From positions 1 through 35,721 of the forward strand of contig JAPPGM010000003.1 of the NCBI GenBank assembly GCA_028874995.1: DNA of 35,721 bases, written 5' to 3'. Below the pieces are notes generated by a model. It did no database searches. It saw only the letters and a program-made list of their open reading frames with translations, and was not told where the DNA came from. This document shows positions 23,963 to 31,429 of the stretch, piece by piece (the first letter of the stretch is position 1; the number at the start of each line of letters is the position of its first letter). The position numbers were made by a program, and so were the translations under genes. The stretch is from Gemmatimonadota bacterium (GTDB lineage: Bacteria > Gemmatimonadota > Gemmatimonadetes > Longimicrobiales > Gaopeijiaceae).

Positions 23963-25195
23963 CTACTCCCGCGCCGCACGCTCCAGCCGCAACCCCGCCA
24001 CATACCCCACATCCATTTCGTCGCGCCGAACCCCCCACACGTGTGTGTCGTTGACGTCATGGGGAACGAACGACTCCGGGGCGAAAACCTTCCGGATCGC
24101 ACCGTCTTCCTCGCCCTTCCGCACCGCATACCAGATGCGCCGGTCGTCGTGTCCCGGGGGCCGAAACCAGATCTCGCCGTTCGACATCAGCCGGATCTGC
24201 CGTACCGCGGGCCAGTATTCGGGAATCATCCAACTGTCCCGGATCCTGCTCTTCAACCGTGGCGAACCCGTGCCGGTCGCGGCGGCCTGGACGACCACCG
24301 CGGCCATCTCGTCCACCTTGGCCACAATCGAGTCTTCGCTCAGCGGGATGGGCGGCAAATGGATCCTGCGGGTCCAGAGAGTGTCACCCGTGGTGGAAAC
24401 CTCGACCAGGTCCACGACACCCGGAAGCGTGGTCCTTGTGCGACTCACGACAATGCTGTTGTTGCGCGGATCCTCCTGAAAGTGGTCGGGTGCGAGCCAG
24501 GGCTGATTGACCGGAAACGGATCCCCGTCCACCGGGATCGAGGAGAAGTAGTCCTTGAAGCTCGACAGGGCGAGCGTCTCGGTTGTCCACGAGCCGCGAT
24601 CCTCTGAGACACGGAGCAGCGCGAGGTCCTCGGTCGGATCCTGGGAGCCGGGCATCTCCAGCGTGTGTGGAGACGCCAGGGCCAGGAAGCTGCGATCGGT
24701 GAACATGGCCCAGTACTGAACCCCGAGGGCCCGATAGTCCACGCCGCGGGGGAACGCGTCGGTCCCCGTCAGTTCACCGTCCCGGGTGAACCTGGTGATG
24801 CGGCGATCGTCCCGTACGTAGAAGCCGTCGTCGAAGAAGACGAGCCTGGACGGACTCGAAAACTCGCCCGGGCCCTCCCCCGCCCTCCCCACCCGTCTGA
24901 TCACCGCGCCGCCGGGGTTTCGGATCGTCACTTCGGAAGCTTCGGAGTCGAGCACGTAGACGTTGGACCCATCGGCCGGAACGCGCACGTCGAGGAAGAA
25001 GCCGAAGAGCGCGTCGCCCTCGAGCTGATCGCCGAATTCGTATTCGGCCTGGGCGGTCCACTCCTCGACCGGGGTAAGGGCGGTCGAACCGTCGCCTTCG
25101 CACCCGACGAGTGCCAAAAGAATGACGGGACAAGCCGTTCTTGCAACCAGACCCCTGAATCCACGGTGAAAAAGAACGTCGAACATCTCAGCCAT
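23963..25195 (-). CDS. Six-bladed beta-propeller lipoprotein
   Basis: A 410-residue protein from the ATG at 25193-25195 (25186 or a longer start at 25228 are possible). The signal peptide ends at VILLALVGC. The first blade has VYVLDSEASEVTIRNPGGAVIRRVGRAGEGPGEFSSPSRL in order, the GRAGEGPGEF signature of the 6-bladed family. The C-terminus reads NDTHVWGVRRDEMDVGYVAGLRLE, which is a conserved closing motif also left in the damaged copy next to it. It would be attached to a membrane facing the periplasm; no function is known. The two copies in tandem suggest local duplication. Confidence 0.8.
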   Translation of the reverse strand: MAEMFDVLFHRGFRGLVARTACPVILLALVGCEGDGSTALTPVEEWTAQAEYEFGDQLEGDALFGFFLDVRVPADGSNVYVLDSEASEVTIRNPGGAVIRRVGRAGEGPGEFSSPSRLVFFDDGFYVRDDRRITRFTRDGELTGTDAFPRGVDYRALGVQYWAMFTDRSFLALASPHTLEMPGSQDPTEDLALLRVSEDRGSWTTETLALSSFKDYFSSIPVDGDPFPVNQPWLAPDHFQEDPRNNSIVVSRTRTTLPGVVDLVEVSTTGDTLWTRRIHLPPIPLSEDSIVAKVDEMAAVVVQAAATGTGSPRLKSRIRDSWMIPEYWPAVRQIRLMSNGEIWFRPPGHDDRRIWYAVRKGEEDGAIRKVFAPESFVPHDVNDTHVWGVRRDEMDVGYVAGLRLERAARE

Positions 25196-25381
25196 CCCCC
25201 GTCGCAGCAGGTGTTTTCCCGTCGGCACCGGACCGGGCCGATGGTAACGCTTCCCTCTTTGGGCCTCAGGGCCGTACGCCCGGGCCGACCCATCGATACG
25301 GATAAACTATCGTTCTAGTACACCAGCACGGGCGATCGGTTCCACGGGGCTTCGGAATTGCAAGACAATCGGCATTGCTCC

Positions 25382-26413
25382 TCATGAAAGTCCCCGGTGG
25401 CTCCGTACGTTCCGTGCCTTCCACCGCAGGAGCGGTTGCGCCCGGATGCGATTCGCGAGGCCCGCGTCCCCGGTCAGGATCGAACCGTCGACTTCTCCGC
25501 GCTCGATCAGCAGGTCGAGAAAGGCCACCTCGCGTTCTCTCAAGGGGAGGACGGCCGACAGCAGGTTCCGGCAATCGTCGACCAGTCTCCTCCCGTACTC
25601 CGCCGCTTCCCCAATGCCCGCGGCCGGGCGGTACCGGAGCGCCGGCAGCAACCGACCGGCCAGTTCCCGCGGATCGAACCCCACGTCTTCGATCGACACC
25701 GTCCGCCAGTCCCTCCGGGCCGCCGCCCCTTGGACGACGAAGGCGATCCTCAGCAGCTCCGGGTCCAGAAGCCCGTGACAGGAATCATGACTGACGGCCT
25801 CACCCGGAGCGTCGAAACGTGCCCCCGGAATGCCCAGCGACAGCGCCAGGCGACTGTCATAGAGGTCCCTCGCCCGGTTGCGTGACAGGAGCGCGCAGAG
25901 CTTCCCCGCCACCAGTTCGTGAAAGTCGACCACCGGAATCCGGCGGACACCCCAGCTTCCCAGGCGGCAGGAGTCCATGGTCCATATGGGCCACAGCGGC
26001 ACGCGGTACATGTAGTTGACATCCACTTCGAGTGTTCCGCCACGCCCCGAAGGATCCTGGTAGCGGAGCCGCCATTTCCCTCCGGCATGCTCCTCCGGCA
26101 CCTTCCGGATCGACAGGTTCTCCCTGGCGAAAACGGCGGTCAGCGCCCGTTTCACCCGGGGACGTTCCTCAAGCATCGCGTACCGGCTCTCGGCACCCAC
26201 GTAGTTCAAGTCGATGTCCACCGACAGCCTCGGCACGTCGAAGACGAACAGGTTGAGGGCCGTCCCGCCCTTGAGGGCCAGTCTGCCGTTCAGGAAAGGA
26301 TGATCCCGCACACTCCGGAGCACAGACAGGAGGCGAACGACCTTGGCCAGTACGTCAACTCTGAAGCCGGTGGCCTCGGCCTCGGCCCGGAGCTTTTCGA
26401 TGGAGACGCTCAC
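25382..26413 (-). CDS. abiEii: Nucleotidyltransferase toxin, AbiEii/AbiGii family
   Basis: A 343-residue member of the DNA polymerase beta-like nucleotidyltransferases. The glycine-rich active-site turn is LALKGGTALNLF (residues 45-56), the catalytic pair lies in LSVDIDLNYV (Asp66, Asp68), and the downstream VDVNYMYRVPLW supplies a further acid. HELVAGKLCALLSRNRARDLYD is the conserved block of the AbiEii family. These proteins are the toxin of type IV toxin-antitoxin systems; characterised members transfer nucleotides, some to tRNA 3' ends, and can stop phage growth. The start codon overlaps the stop of the AbiEi gene by ATGA (26410-26413). Confidence 0.88.
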   Translation of the reverse strand: MSVSIEKLRAEAEATGFRVDVLAKVVRLLSVLRSVRDHPFLNGRLALKGGTALNLFVFDVPRLSVDIDLNYVGAESRYAMLEERPRVKRALTAVFARENLSIRKVPEEHAGGKWRLRYQDPSGRGGTLEVDVNYMYRVPLWPIWTMDSCRLGSWGVRRIPVVDFHELVAGKLCALLSRNRARDLYDSRLALSLGIPGARFDAPGEAVSHDSCHGLLDPELLRIAFVVQGAAARRDWRTVSIEDVGFDPRELAGRLLPALRYRPAAGIGEAAEYGRRLVDDCRNLLSAVLPLREREVAFLDLLIERGEVDGSILTGDAGLANRIRAQPLLRWKARNVRSHRGLS

Positions 26414-27216
26414 ATGCTCCCTTCCCAGGGTTCTTCGACCAGTTCTTCGGGGACCACGAGATTCCAGGCCGGTACCAGACGTCCGGTGCCGCGGATGCCG
26501 CGGTCCATGTAGTGAGGCCGGGCGGGGCGACGGTCCCGCAGCTGCTGAAGATCGCAGCCGTCGATCATCAGGGCGTCACTGTGTTGCTCGAGGAAGAATC
26601 CCACCTTTGCGCAGGTCGTGGCGTTGCCGAGCAGGAGCGTGTACTCCACCACCGTGTCGACATCGAAGAACTCAACCGATTCCAGCGATCGCCAGACTTC
26701 CTCCCAACCACCCCCCAGAAACGGGCGGTGCATAACATCGACAAGTGTGCGCTCCAGGCTCGTCACCCTCAGCGCCACACCGGTTTGCTCGGATTCAAGC
26801 ACGCCGAAGTGTTCCTGTCCGGCTCGCCGCAGCGACTCGGGGAACCTGGTTCCGCGGTAGGTCTGGGCGCGGAACTCGAGCGTCTTCAAGGGCCGGTCCG
26901 CGGAGTAGATCAGGTGTTGCCACAAGGAGTACGCTCGCCCGTGGTATTCGAGCGCCGTGTGGTGTGACAGGACCGCGTCGCTCGTCAACCTGGAAGCGAT
27001 GAGGAAGGGGTCGACCGGATACGAATCCCGGTCTGATCCCTCGGGGATGACGGCGTACAGTCCGCGGCGGACTCGCAGGACGCGACCGGTCCGGGTGTAG
27101 TAGGCCAGGAGACTCTCCTTCGTCCTCCGCCGCACCTCACCCCGGGAGGCCAGATGGGCGTTCAGCTCCGCGCCTGTGAAGACCGGGTGGCGGCGCAGGA
27201 ATGCTCGGTGTGACAC
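26410..27216 (-). CDS. abiEi: AbiEi-type antitoxin / transcriptional repressor
   Basis: A 268-residue protein with an N-terminal winged-helix part (FTGAELNAHLASRG, then LLAYYTRTGRVLRVRRGLYAVIP) and the AbiEi body (YPVDPFLIASRLTSDAVLSHHTALEYHG, RVTSLERTLVDVMHRP). AbiEi represses its own operon and counters AbiEii without binding it, which defines type IV systems. The start is GTG at 27214-27216; no strong ribosome-binding site is visible. An inverted repeat lies 22-36 bp upstream. The overlap with abiEii fixes them as one unit. Length and motifs look intact. Confidence 0.86.
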   Translation of the reverse strand: MSHRAFLRRHPVFTGAELNAHLASRGEVRRRTKESLLAYYTRTGRVLRVRRGLYAVIPEGSDRDSYPVDPFLIASRLTSDAVLSHHTALEYHGRAYSLWQHLIYSADRPLKTLEFRAQTYRGTRFPESLRRAGQEHFGVLESEQTGVALRVTSLERTLVDVMHRPFLGGGWEEVWRSLESVEFFDVDTVVEYTLLLGNATTCAKVGFFLEQHSDALMIDGCDLQQLRDRRPARPHYMDRGIRGTGRLVPAWNLVVPEELVEEPWEGSM

Positions 27217-27237
27217 GACAATTGTTACTTGAGATTA

Positions 27238-27252
27238 ATGGTCAATAACCAT
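27238..27252. promoter_or_regulatory. Inverted repeat upstream of abiEi, candidate autoregulation site
   Basis: ATGGT-CAATA-ACCAT forms a perfect 5-bp-arm inverted repeat in the AT-rich gap between abiEi (minus) and the BNR protein gene (plus). AbiEi proteins bind inverted repeats before their genes; that this is the site is inference. Confidence 0.35.
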
Positions 27253-27397
27253 CTAAATATATGGATTATGGCTGATCATATCCAGCATTTCGGTGTAACG
27301 TTGTGGTCCACGCCTTGTCCCGACCGGACTCGGCCACCATGCTGAACCTCCGCCCATCCCCCACCACCCACACTCACCGCTTAGGAGCCGCGCGACA

Positions 27398-29416
27398 ATG
27401 ACCACGCACCCACCGCCTGCGCACACCGAAGTCTCCCAGGCCAACCCCATCTCCCCGCGCACGGTTCCGCCCGTCGTCAGGCGCCCCGCCCCAATCACGG
27501 CCCTGGCGATGACCGCCACCGCAGCGCTCGCGACCCCCACCCTGCCAACCACCCCCCTCACCGCCCAGACCCCCGAAGTCATCGTCGGCCCCAACCTCCG
27601 CGTCGCCCCCGGCGGCTACAACGAGCCCTGGATCGCGGCCAGCCCCGACAACCCCAACTTCCTGATCGCGGTGACCCAGACCGGCGGATGGAGCTTCCCG
27701 AGCGCGGCCTCCGCATCCCTCGCCGCCCGCACCAACGCCGCCTTCCTGACCCGCGATGGCGGCATCTCGTGGGAACCCATCACCCTGCCCGGCACCGAGT
27801 CCGGCGCCTTCGACCCCATGGTGGTCCCGGGCCCGGACGGCAGGATGTGGATCCTGTACACCTACGTGGGCGCGAACACGCTGGGCGGCCTGACCGCGGA
27901 GGCGGCCGCGCGCATGCTCGGCACGATCAAGGTCTGGTCCACCGACGACGAGGGCGCGACCTGGGTGGGACCCGCCGAATTGCGCAGCCCCGTCCCCCCC
28001 GACCACCCCCGCATCGCCGCCGACTGGAGCGACGGTCCGCACCGGGGCCGCCTCTACGTGGTCTGGAACGACGTGCGCGACTCCTTCATCCGGGGCGATT
28101 TCCAGCTCTTTCTCCATACCCTCGATGACGGAGGCGAGACGGTGAGCGAGCCGAAGCTCCTCTCCACCATCCCGGACGGCAAGCTCGTCGCCACGGAACC
28201 GGTGGTCCTCTCCGACGGCACCCTTCTCGTCACCTTCTACCAGTACTTCTTCCCGCTGACCGACGCGCAGAACGCCGAGATGCCCTTCTTCACCATGCGG
28301 TCGGTGGATGGCGGCGAGACCTTCACCGAGCCGGAGGTCGCCTTCCGCATCGGGCATCACTCGTGGCCGTATGCGCAGGGCGAGATGTCGAGCGCGTTCA
28401 CGCTGCCGATCGTGATTTGGGACCGCAGTGGGGGGGCGCACGGCGACAACATATACGTCGTCTGGGACCAGGTCAGCGGGGGGACTTCGGACATCTGGCT
28501 GCGGCGGTCCACGGATGGGGGGCGGCGGTGGTCCGATCCGCTCAGGGTCAACGACAACGATCCGCCGACGGCCGCCGACCCGCTGGACGACCGCATGATC
28601 CCCGTGGTCGAGGTCAACCGGGACGGGGTGGTGGGCGTGGCGTGGTACGATCGCCGCCGGGACGACACGCGCCGCTGCTGGGAGCTGTTCTTTGCGTCGT
28701 CGTCCGACGGCGGGGGGACTTTCGGTGCGAATGCGCCCGTGGCGACCGCGCCGTCCTGCCCGCCGCCCACCCACGCCCCCGTGGTGCGCGTCCACAACCT
28801 CGCGACCGATCCGGACATCGAGGACGTGCCCGCCGACGAGCTCGCGAAGATGGACCTGATCCAGCGCATGACGACCCAGATGGCGCAGCAGGGACGGGAG
28901 GCCCGGGCTCGGTATTTCGGCGACCTGGACCACGCCAGCCTCGAGGTCACCTTCGACAACGCGCGGGGCAATCAGCCGGGCCACTATCTGGGACTCGCCG
29001 CGGACGCCGACGGGGTCTTTCACCCCCTCTGGATCAGCCGCCGGAACGCGGTAGACGAGCTGTTCACGACCACGGTGGAGGTGGCGGCCGGCGCGCCCCA
29101 GGCTCCGGGGGGCGAGGAGACGGACATCACCGCGCAGTTGCTGGTGGTGACGGGGCCGGTGGTCTACGACGCGGCGGGTGGCAAGGCCACGCTCGACGTG
29201 CAGCTTCGGAACGTCTCCGACGGCGTGGTGCACGGGCCGGTGCGGCTGCGGGCCGTGGGCGGCGGGGGCCGGGAATGGTCGTTCACGGGGAAGATGGGGT
29301 CGCACGACCGGTTGCCGCCGGGTGGGCTGAGCGAGCCGGTGAAGGTGGAGATCGAGACGGGGAGCGGGGTGGACGGGCGGTTGGACTTCAGGATCTTCGG
29401 GCGGTTGGCCAAATGA
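27398..29416 (+). CDS. Secreted BNR/Asp-box (sialidase-like) beta-propeller protein
   Basis: A 672-residue protein with AGGAG upstream of its ATG. It starts with an atypically long, basic leader and a hydrophobic stretch (ITALAMTATAALATPTLPTTPL) suggesting export. Five Asp boxes, the S/T-x-D-x-G-x-T/R-W/F loops of sialidase-type propellers, are seen: TRDGGISW (about 118), STDDEGATW (180), SVDGGETF (301), STDGGRRW (370) and SSDGGGTF (435). The C-terminal 110 residues form a separate beta-sandwich-like region (QLLVVTGPVVYDAAGGKATLDVQL). I do not see the arginine triad needed to call a true sialidase, so the substrate is open. It reads away from the divergent abiE operon. Confidence 0.78.
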   Translation: MTTHPPPAHTEVSQANPISPRTVPPVVRRPAPITALAMTATAALATPTLPTTPLTAQTPEVIVGPNLRVAPGGYNEPWIAASPDNPNFLIAVTQTGGWSFPSAASASLAARTNAAFLTRDGGISWEPITLPGTESGAFDPMVVPGPDGRMWILYTYVGANTLGGLTAEAAARMLGTIKVWSTDDEGATWVGPAELRSPVPPDHPRIAADWSDGPHRGRLYVVWNDVRDSFIRGDFQLFLHTLDDGGETVSEPKLLSTIPDGKLVATEPVVLSDGTLLVTFYQYFFPLTDAQNAEMPFFTMRSVDGGETFTEPEVAFRIGHHSWPYAQGEMSSAFTLPIVIWDRSGGAHGDNIYVVWDQVSGGTSDIWLRRSTDGGRRWSDPLRVNDNDPPTAADPLDDRMIPVVEVNRDGVVGVAWYDRRRDDTRRCWELFFASSSDGGGTFGANAPVATAPSCPPPTHAPVVRVHNLATDPDIEDVPADELAKMDLIQRMTTQMAQQGREARARYFGDLDHASLEVTFDNARGNQPGHYLGLAADADGVFHPLWISRRNAVDELFTTTVEVAAGAPQAPGGEETDITAQLLVVTGPVVYDAAGGKATLDVQLRNVSDGVVHGPVRLRAVGGGGREWSFTGKMGSHDRLPPGGLSEPVKVEIETGSGVDGRLDFRIFGRLAK

Positions 29417-29435
29417 GGTCGAAGAGACTTGCAGA

Positions 29436-29454
29436 TTGTCAATCGGAATGACAA
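29436..29454. other. Short inverted repeat after the BNR protein gene
   Basis: TTGTCA-atcggaa-TGACAA lies 20-38 bp after the stop codon, between convergent genes. The 6-bp stem is weak for a terminator and there is no T-run; it could be a protein-binding site. Confidence 0.2.
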
Positions 29455-29494
29455 ACGGCAAGCTTGGCAGACTGAGGGATCTGTCCGCGGGCCC

Positions 29495-29788
29495 CTATGC
29501 CACATCCCGCGGCTGGATCGCCGCCAGCGCATCCACCAACCGCCGTTTCGCCACCGCAAGTTCGTAGCGGTCCTGCAGGTTCATCCAACTCTGGGCATCG
29601 GTCCCGAAGTATCTGGCCACCCGCAGAGCCGTGTCCGCCGTAATGCCCCTCCGGCCACCCGCGATCTCGTTGATCCTCGCCGTTGTAACGCCGACCGCCC
29701 CGGCGAGCGCGGTGGACGAAAGCCCGAACGGCTCCATGAAATCGCGCTTCAGCACTTCCCCGGGATGGACGGGATCCAAGCGAGTCAT
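29495..29788 (-). CDS. higA: HigA-family antitoxin (Xre-type helix-turn-helix)
   Basis: A 97-residue protein that begins MTRLDPVHPGEVLKRDFMEP, the usual HigA start. Its helix-turn-helix covers LSSTALAGAVGVTTARINEIAGGRRGITADTALRVARYFG (residues about 24-62), followed by DAQSWMNLQDRYEL, the HigA C-terminal signature. HigA neutralises the ribosome-dependent mRNase HigB and represses the operon. GGAG lies before the ATG. HigB is normally encoded just upstream, but only a broken remainder is present at 29801-29880, so this is an orphan antitoxin unless its toxin is elsewhere. Confidence 0.9.
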   Translation of the reverse strand: MTRLDPVHPGEVLKRDFMEPFGLSSTALAGAVGVTTARINEIAGGRRGITADTALRVARYFGTDAQSWMNLQDRYELAVAKRRLVDALAAIQPRDVA

Positions 29789-29800
29789 GGTCTCTCTCCT

Positions 29801-29880
29801 TCAGCGATAGTCGACGATCTCGGCCTCGTACGCGTCTCAGAATCCCTCGCAGTGTCTCCTTTCATCGGGTATCGATATAC
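29801..29880 (-). pseudogene. Remnant of higB toxin gene
   Basis: Directly before higA (12-bp gap) the minus strand encodes DAYEAEIVDYR and a stop at 29801-29803, which matches the HigB C-terminus (consensus GDAYxVEIVDYH). Just upstream the frame is broken by a TGA (before the Asp of DAYE). Before that only weak similarity to the WRICF block remains (RRHCEGF). The rest of the roughly 90-codon toxin is gone; the upstream sequence belongs to the start of the HTTM gene. Confidence 0.55.
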
Positions 29881-29886
29881 GGCAAC

Positions 29887-31419
29887 TTGTCATCCACCAT
29901 CAACCAGGACCCCTTCCCGGGCCCGGCTGGTCGCGGAGGCCAGCTCCCTTCCCAAAGCGGCTCAATTCCCCACTTGACCCCCCTCACCACCCCCCTCCCC
30001 GCCCTCCCCCTCGACATCGCGCGCATCCTGATCGGCGGCGTCCTCTTCTTCTACTTCCTCAACGCGCTGCGCCAGGGCCGCGACTTCAGCGACCCCGACG
30101 GCCTCATCGACCACCGCCTCACCACCCGCCTCCTCCCCCCCACCCGCATCAGCCTCTTCCAGCCGGGCATGCCCGGCGTCCTCTTCCGTGCGGTCCACCT
30201 CCTTGCCTGCGCCGCCGCACTCCTCGTAGTCGTCGGCTACCACCCCCGCACCGCCGCGCTCTTCCTCTTCCTCGCCGCGGTGTCGACCTATCGCTGGAAC
30301 GTGCTCGTCGCCTACCTCGATGACGCCATGATCCACATCTTCTGCCTCTGGCTCGTCCTCCTGCCCACCGGCTCCACCCTCACCCTGCCGTCCATCCTGG
30401 CAAACGGCTGGAACGCCGCCGCCGCTGACTGGCTCACCGCCACCGTTCCCGGCACCGCCCCACGCATCTTCCTCGCCAACATGGCGCTCGTCTACCTGGT
30501 CGCCGGCGCCTACAAGTTCATGAGCCCGATGTGGAGGGACGGTTCGGCCATGCACGCGGCTCTCCGAATGCCGATCGCGCGCGCTCCGGAGTTCTGGACC
30601 CTTCGCTGGCGCACGCCCCTGCGCCTGGTCACCCGCGCCGCACTCTTCATGGAACCCCTCTTCGCGCTCATCTTCGTGTTGCCGACCGGGTCGCTCCTCA
30701 AGTGGCCGCTGCTGGCGGGGGCGCTGGTGTTCCACCTGGGCATCGCGCTGACGCTCAAGATTCCGTACTCGAACGCGGTCATGCTGGCGGCGATGGTGAT
30801 CCCCTTCGGGCCGGAGATCATGCAGGGGGCGCTCGGGGTCGCCCCGCCGGAGGGCGTCGCCGCCGCCGGGCTCGCGCCGCTGGAGTGGGCCGCGATCGTC
30901 CTGGTCGCGCTGATCGCGGTCAATCTCGTATGGGAGGCCGCCAACACGGGCCTCCGTCTTCGCGAGCGCTACTCGTCGACCGGCTGGGACAACCCCGCGC
31001 GCGCCCTCCTCTGGACGGTCGGCATCTTCCAGAGCTACCGCCTCTTCGACTGGGTCGACGAGCGCAACTATCACGTGCGCTTCGAGGTGACGGCCATCGC
31101 CGACAACGGCGACTTGAGCCCCCTCGACCCCGACGCGCTCTTCCCGCGGAGCATGCGCCACCTGCTCCTGCAGTCCTACCTGGTCGGAAACATCTGGCTG
31201 CGGATGAGTCCCGACAAACTCGCGGCCGTCCGCCGGTCGCTCCTGGAGCGGCATGCCCGCCGCTACGCCCGGCTGCACCCCGACGCGGGCACGATCGACG
31301 TGGTCGCGGTCGTCCAGCGCGTCACCAAAGTTAATCTTGAGTTAACCCAGGGCGAGCGGCGGCCGCTCATGCGCTTCACCTGCCGGGCGGGCGAAGCAAT
31401 GGTGGATTGGGAGGGATAG
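29887..31419 (+). CDS. HTTM-domain (vitamin K-dependent gamma-carboxylase-like) membrane protein
   Basis: About 510 residues if TTG at 29887 is used, or about 481 from the TTG at 29974, just before LTPLTTPLPALPLDIARILIGG; neither has a clear ribosome-binding site. It has eight or nine hydrophobic segments, for example LIGGVLFFYFLNALRQG, LLACAAALLVVVGYHPRTAALFLFLA, IFLANMALVYLVAGAYKFMSP and WPLLAGALVFHLGIAL. The order and motifs such as STYRWNVLVAYLDD and AYKFMSPMWRDG suit the HTTM fold shared with gamma-glutamyl carboxylase and related bacterial proteins of unknown activity. A soluble C-terminal region of about 130 residues follows. The stop overlaps the ribosome-binding site of the asparagine synthetase-like gene, 10 bp away, so the two are coupled. 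Confidence 0.72.
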   Translation: MSSTINQDPFPGPAGRGGQLPSQSGSIPHLTPLTTPLPALPLDIARILIGGVLFFYFLNALRQGRDFSDPDGLIDHRLTTRLLPPTRISLFQPGMPGVLFRAVHLLACAAALLVVVGYHPRTAALFLFLAAVSTYRWNVLVAYLDDAMIHIFCLWLVLLPTGSTLTLPSILANGWNAAAADWLTATVPGTAPRIFLANMALVYLVAGAYKFMSPMWRDGSAMHAALRMPIARAPEFWTLRWRTPLRLVTRAALFMEPLFALIFVLPTGSLLKWPLLAGALVFHLGIALTLKIPYSNAVMLAAMVIPFGPEIMQGALGVAPPEGVAAAGLAPLEWAAIVLVALIAVNLVWEAANTGLRLRERYSSTGWDNPARALLWTVGIFQSYRLFDWVDERNYHVRFEVTAIADNGDLSPLDPDALFPRSMRHLLLQSYLVGNIWLRMSPDKLAAVRRSLLERHARRYARLHPDAGTIDVVAVVQRVTKVNLELTQGERRPLMRFTCRAGEAMVDWEG

Positions 31420-31429
31420 GAGGGCGGCG

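Noticed and set aside
27374-29461. A 695-codon open frame on the minus strand
   Set aside because: It is the antisense of the BNR protein gene; residues are rich in Arg, Pro, Gly and His with no family motif. High GC keeps antisense frames open.
29962-31278. A 438-codon minus-strand frame
   Set aside because: Antisense of the HTTM gene; the highly charged, Glu/Arg/Gly-rich product reflects codons of hydrophobic residues read backwards.
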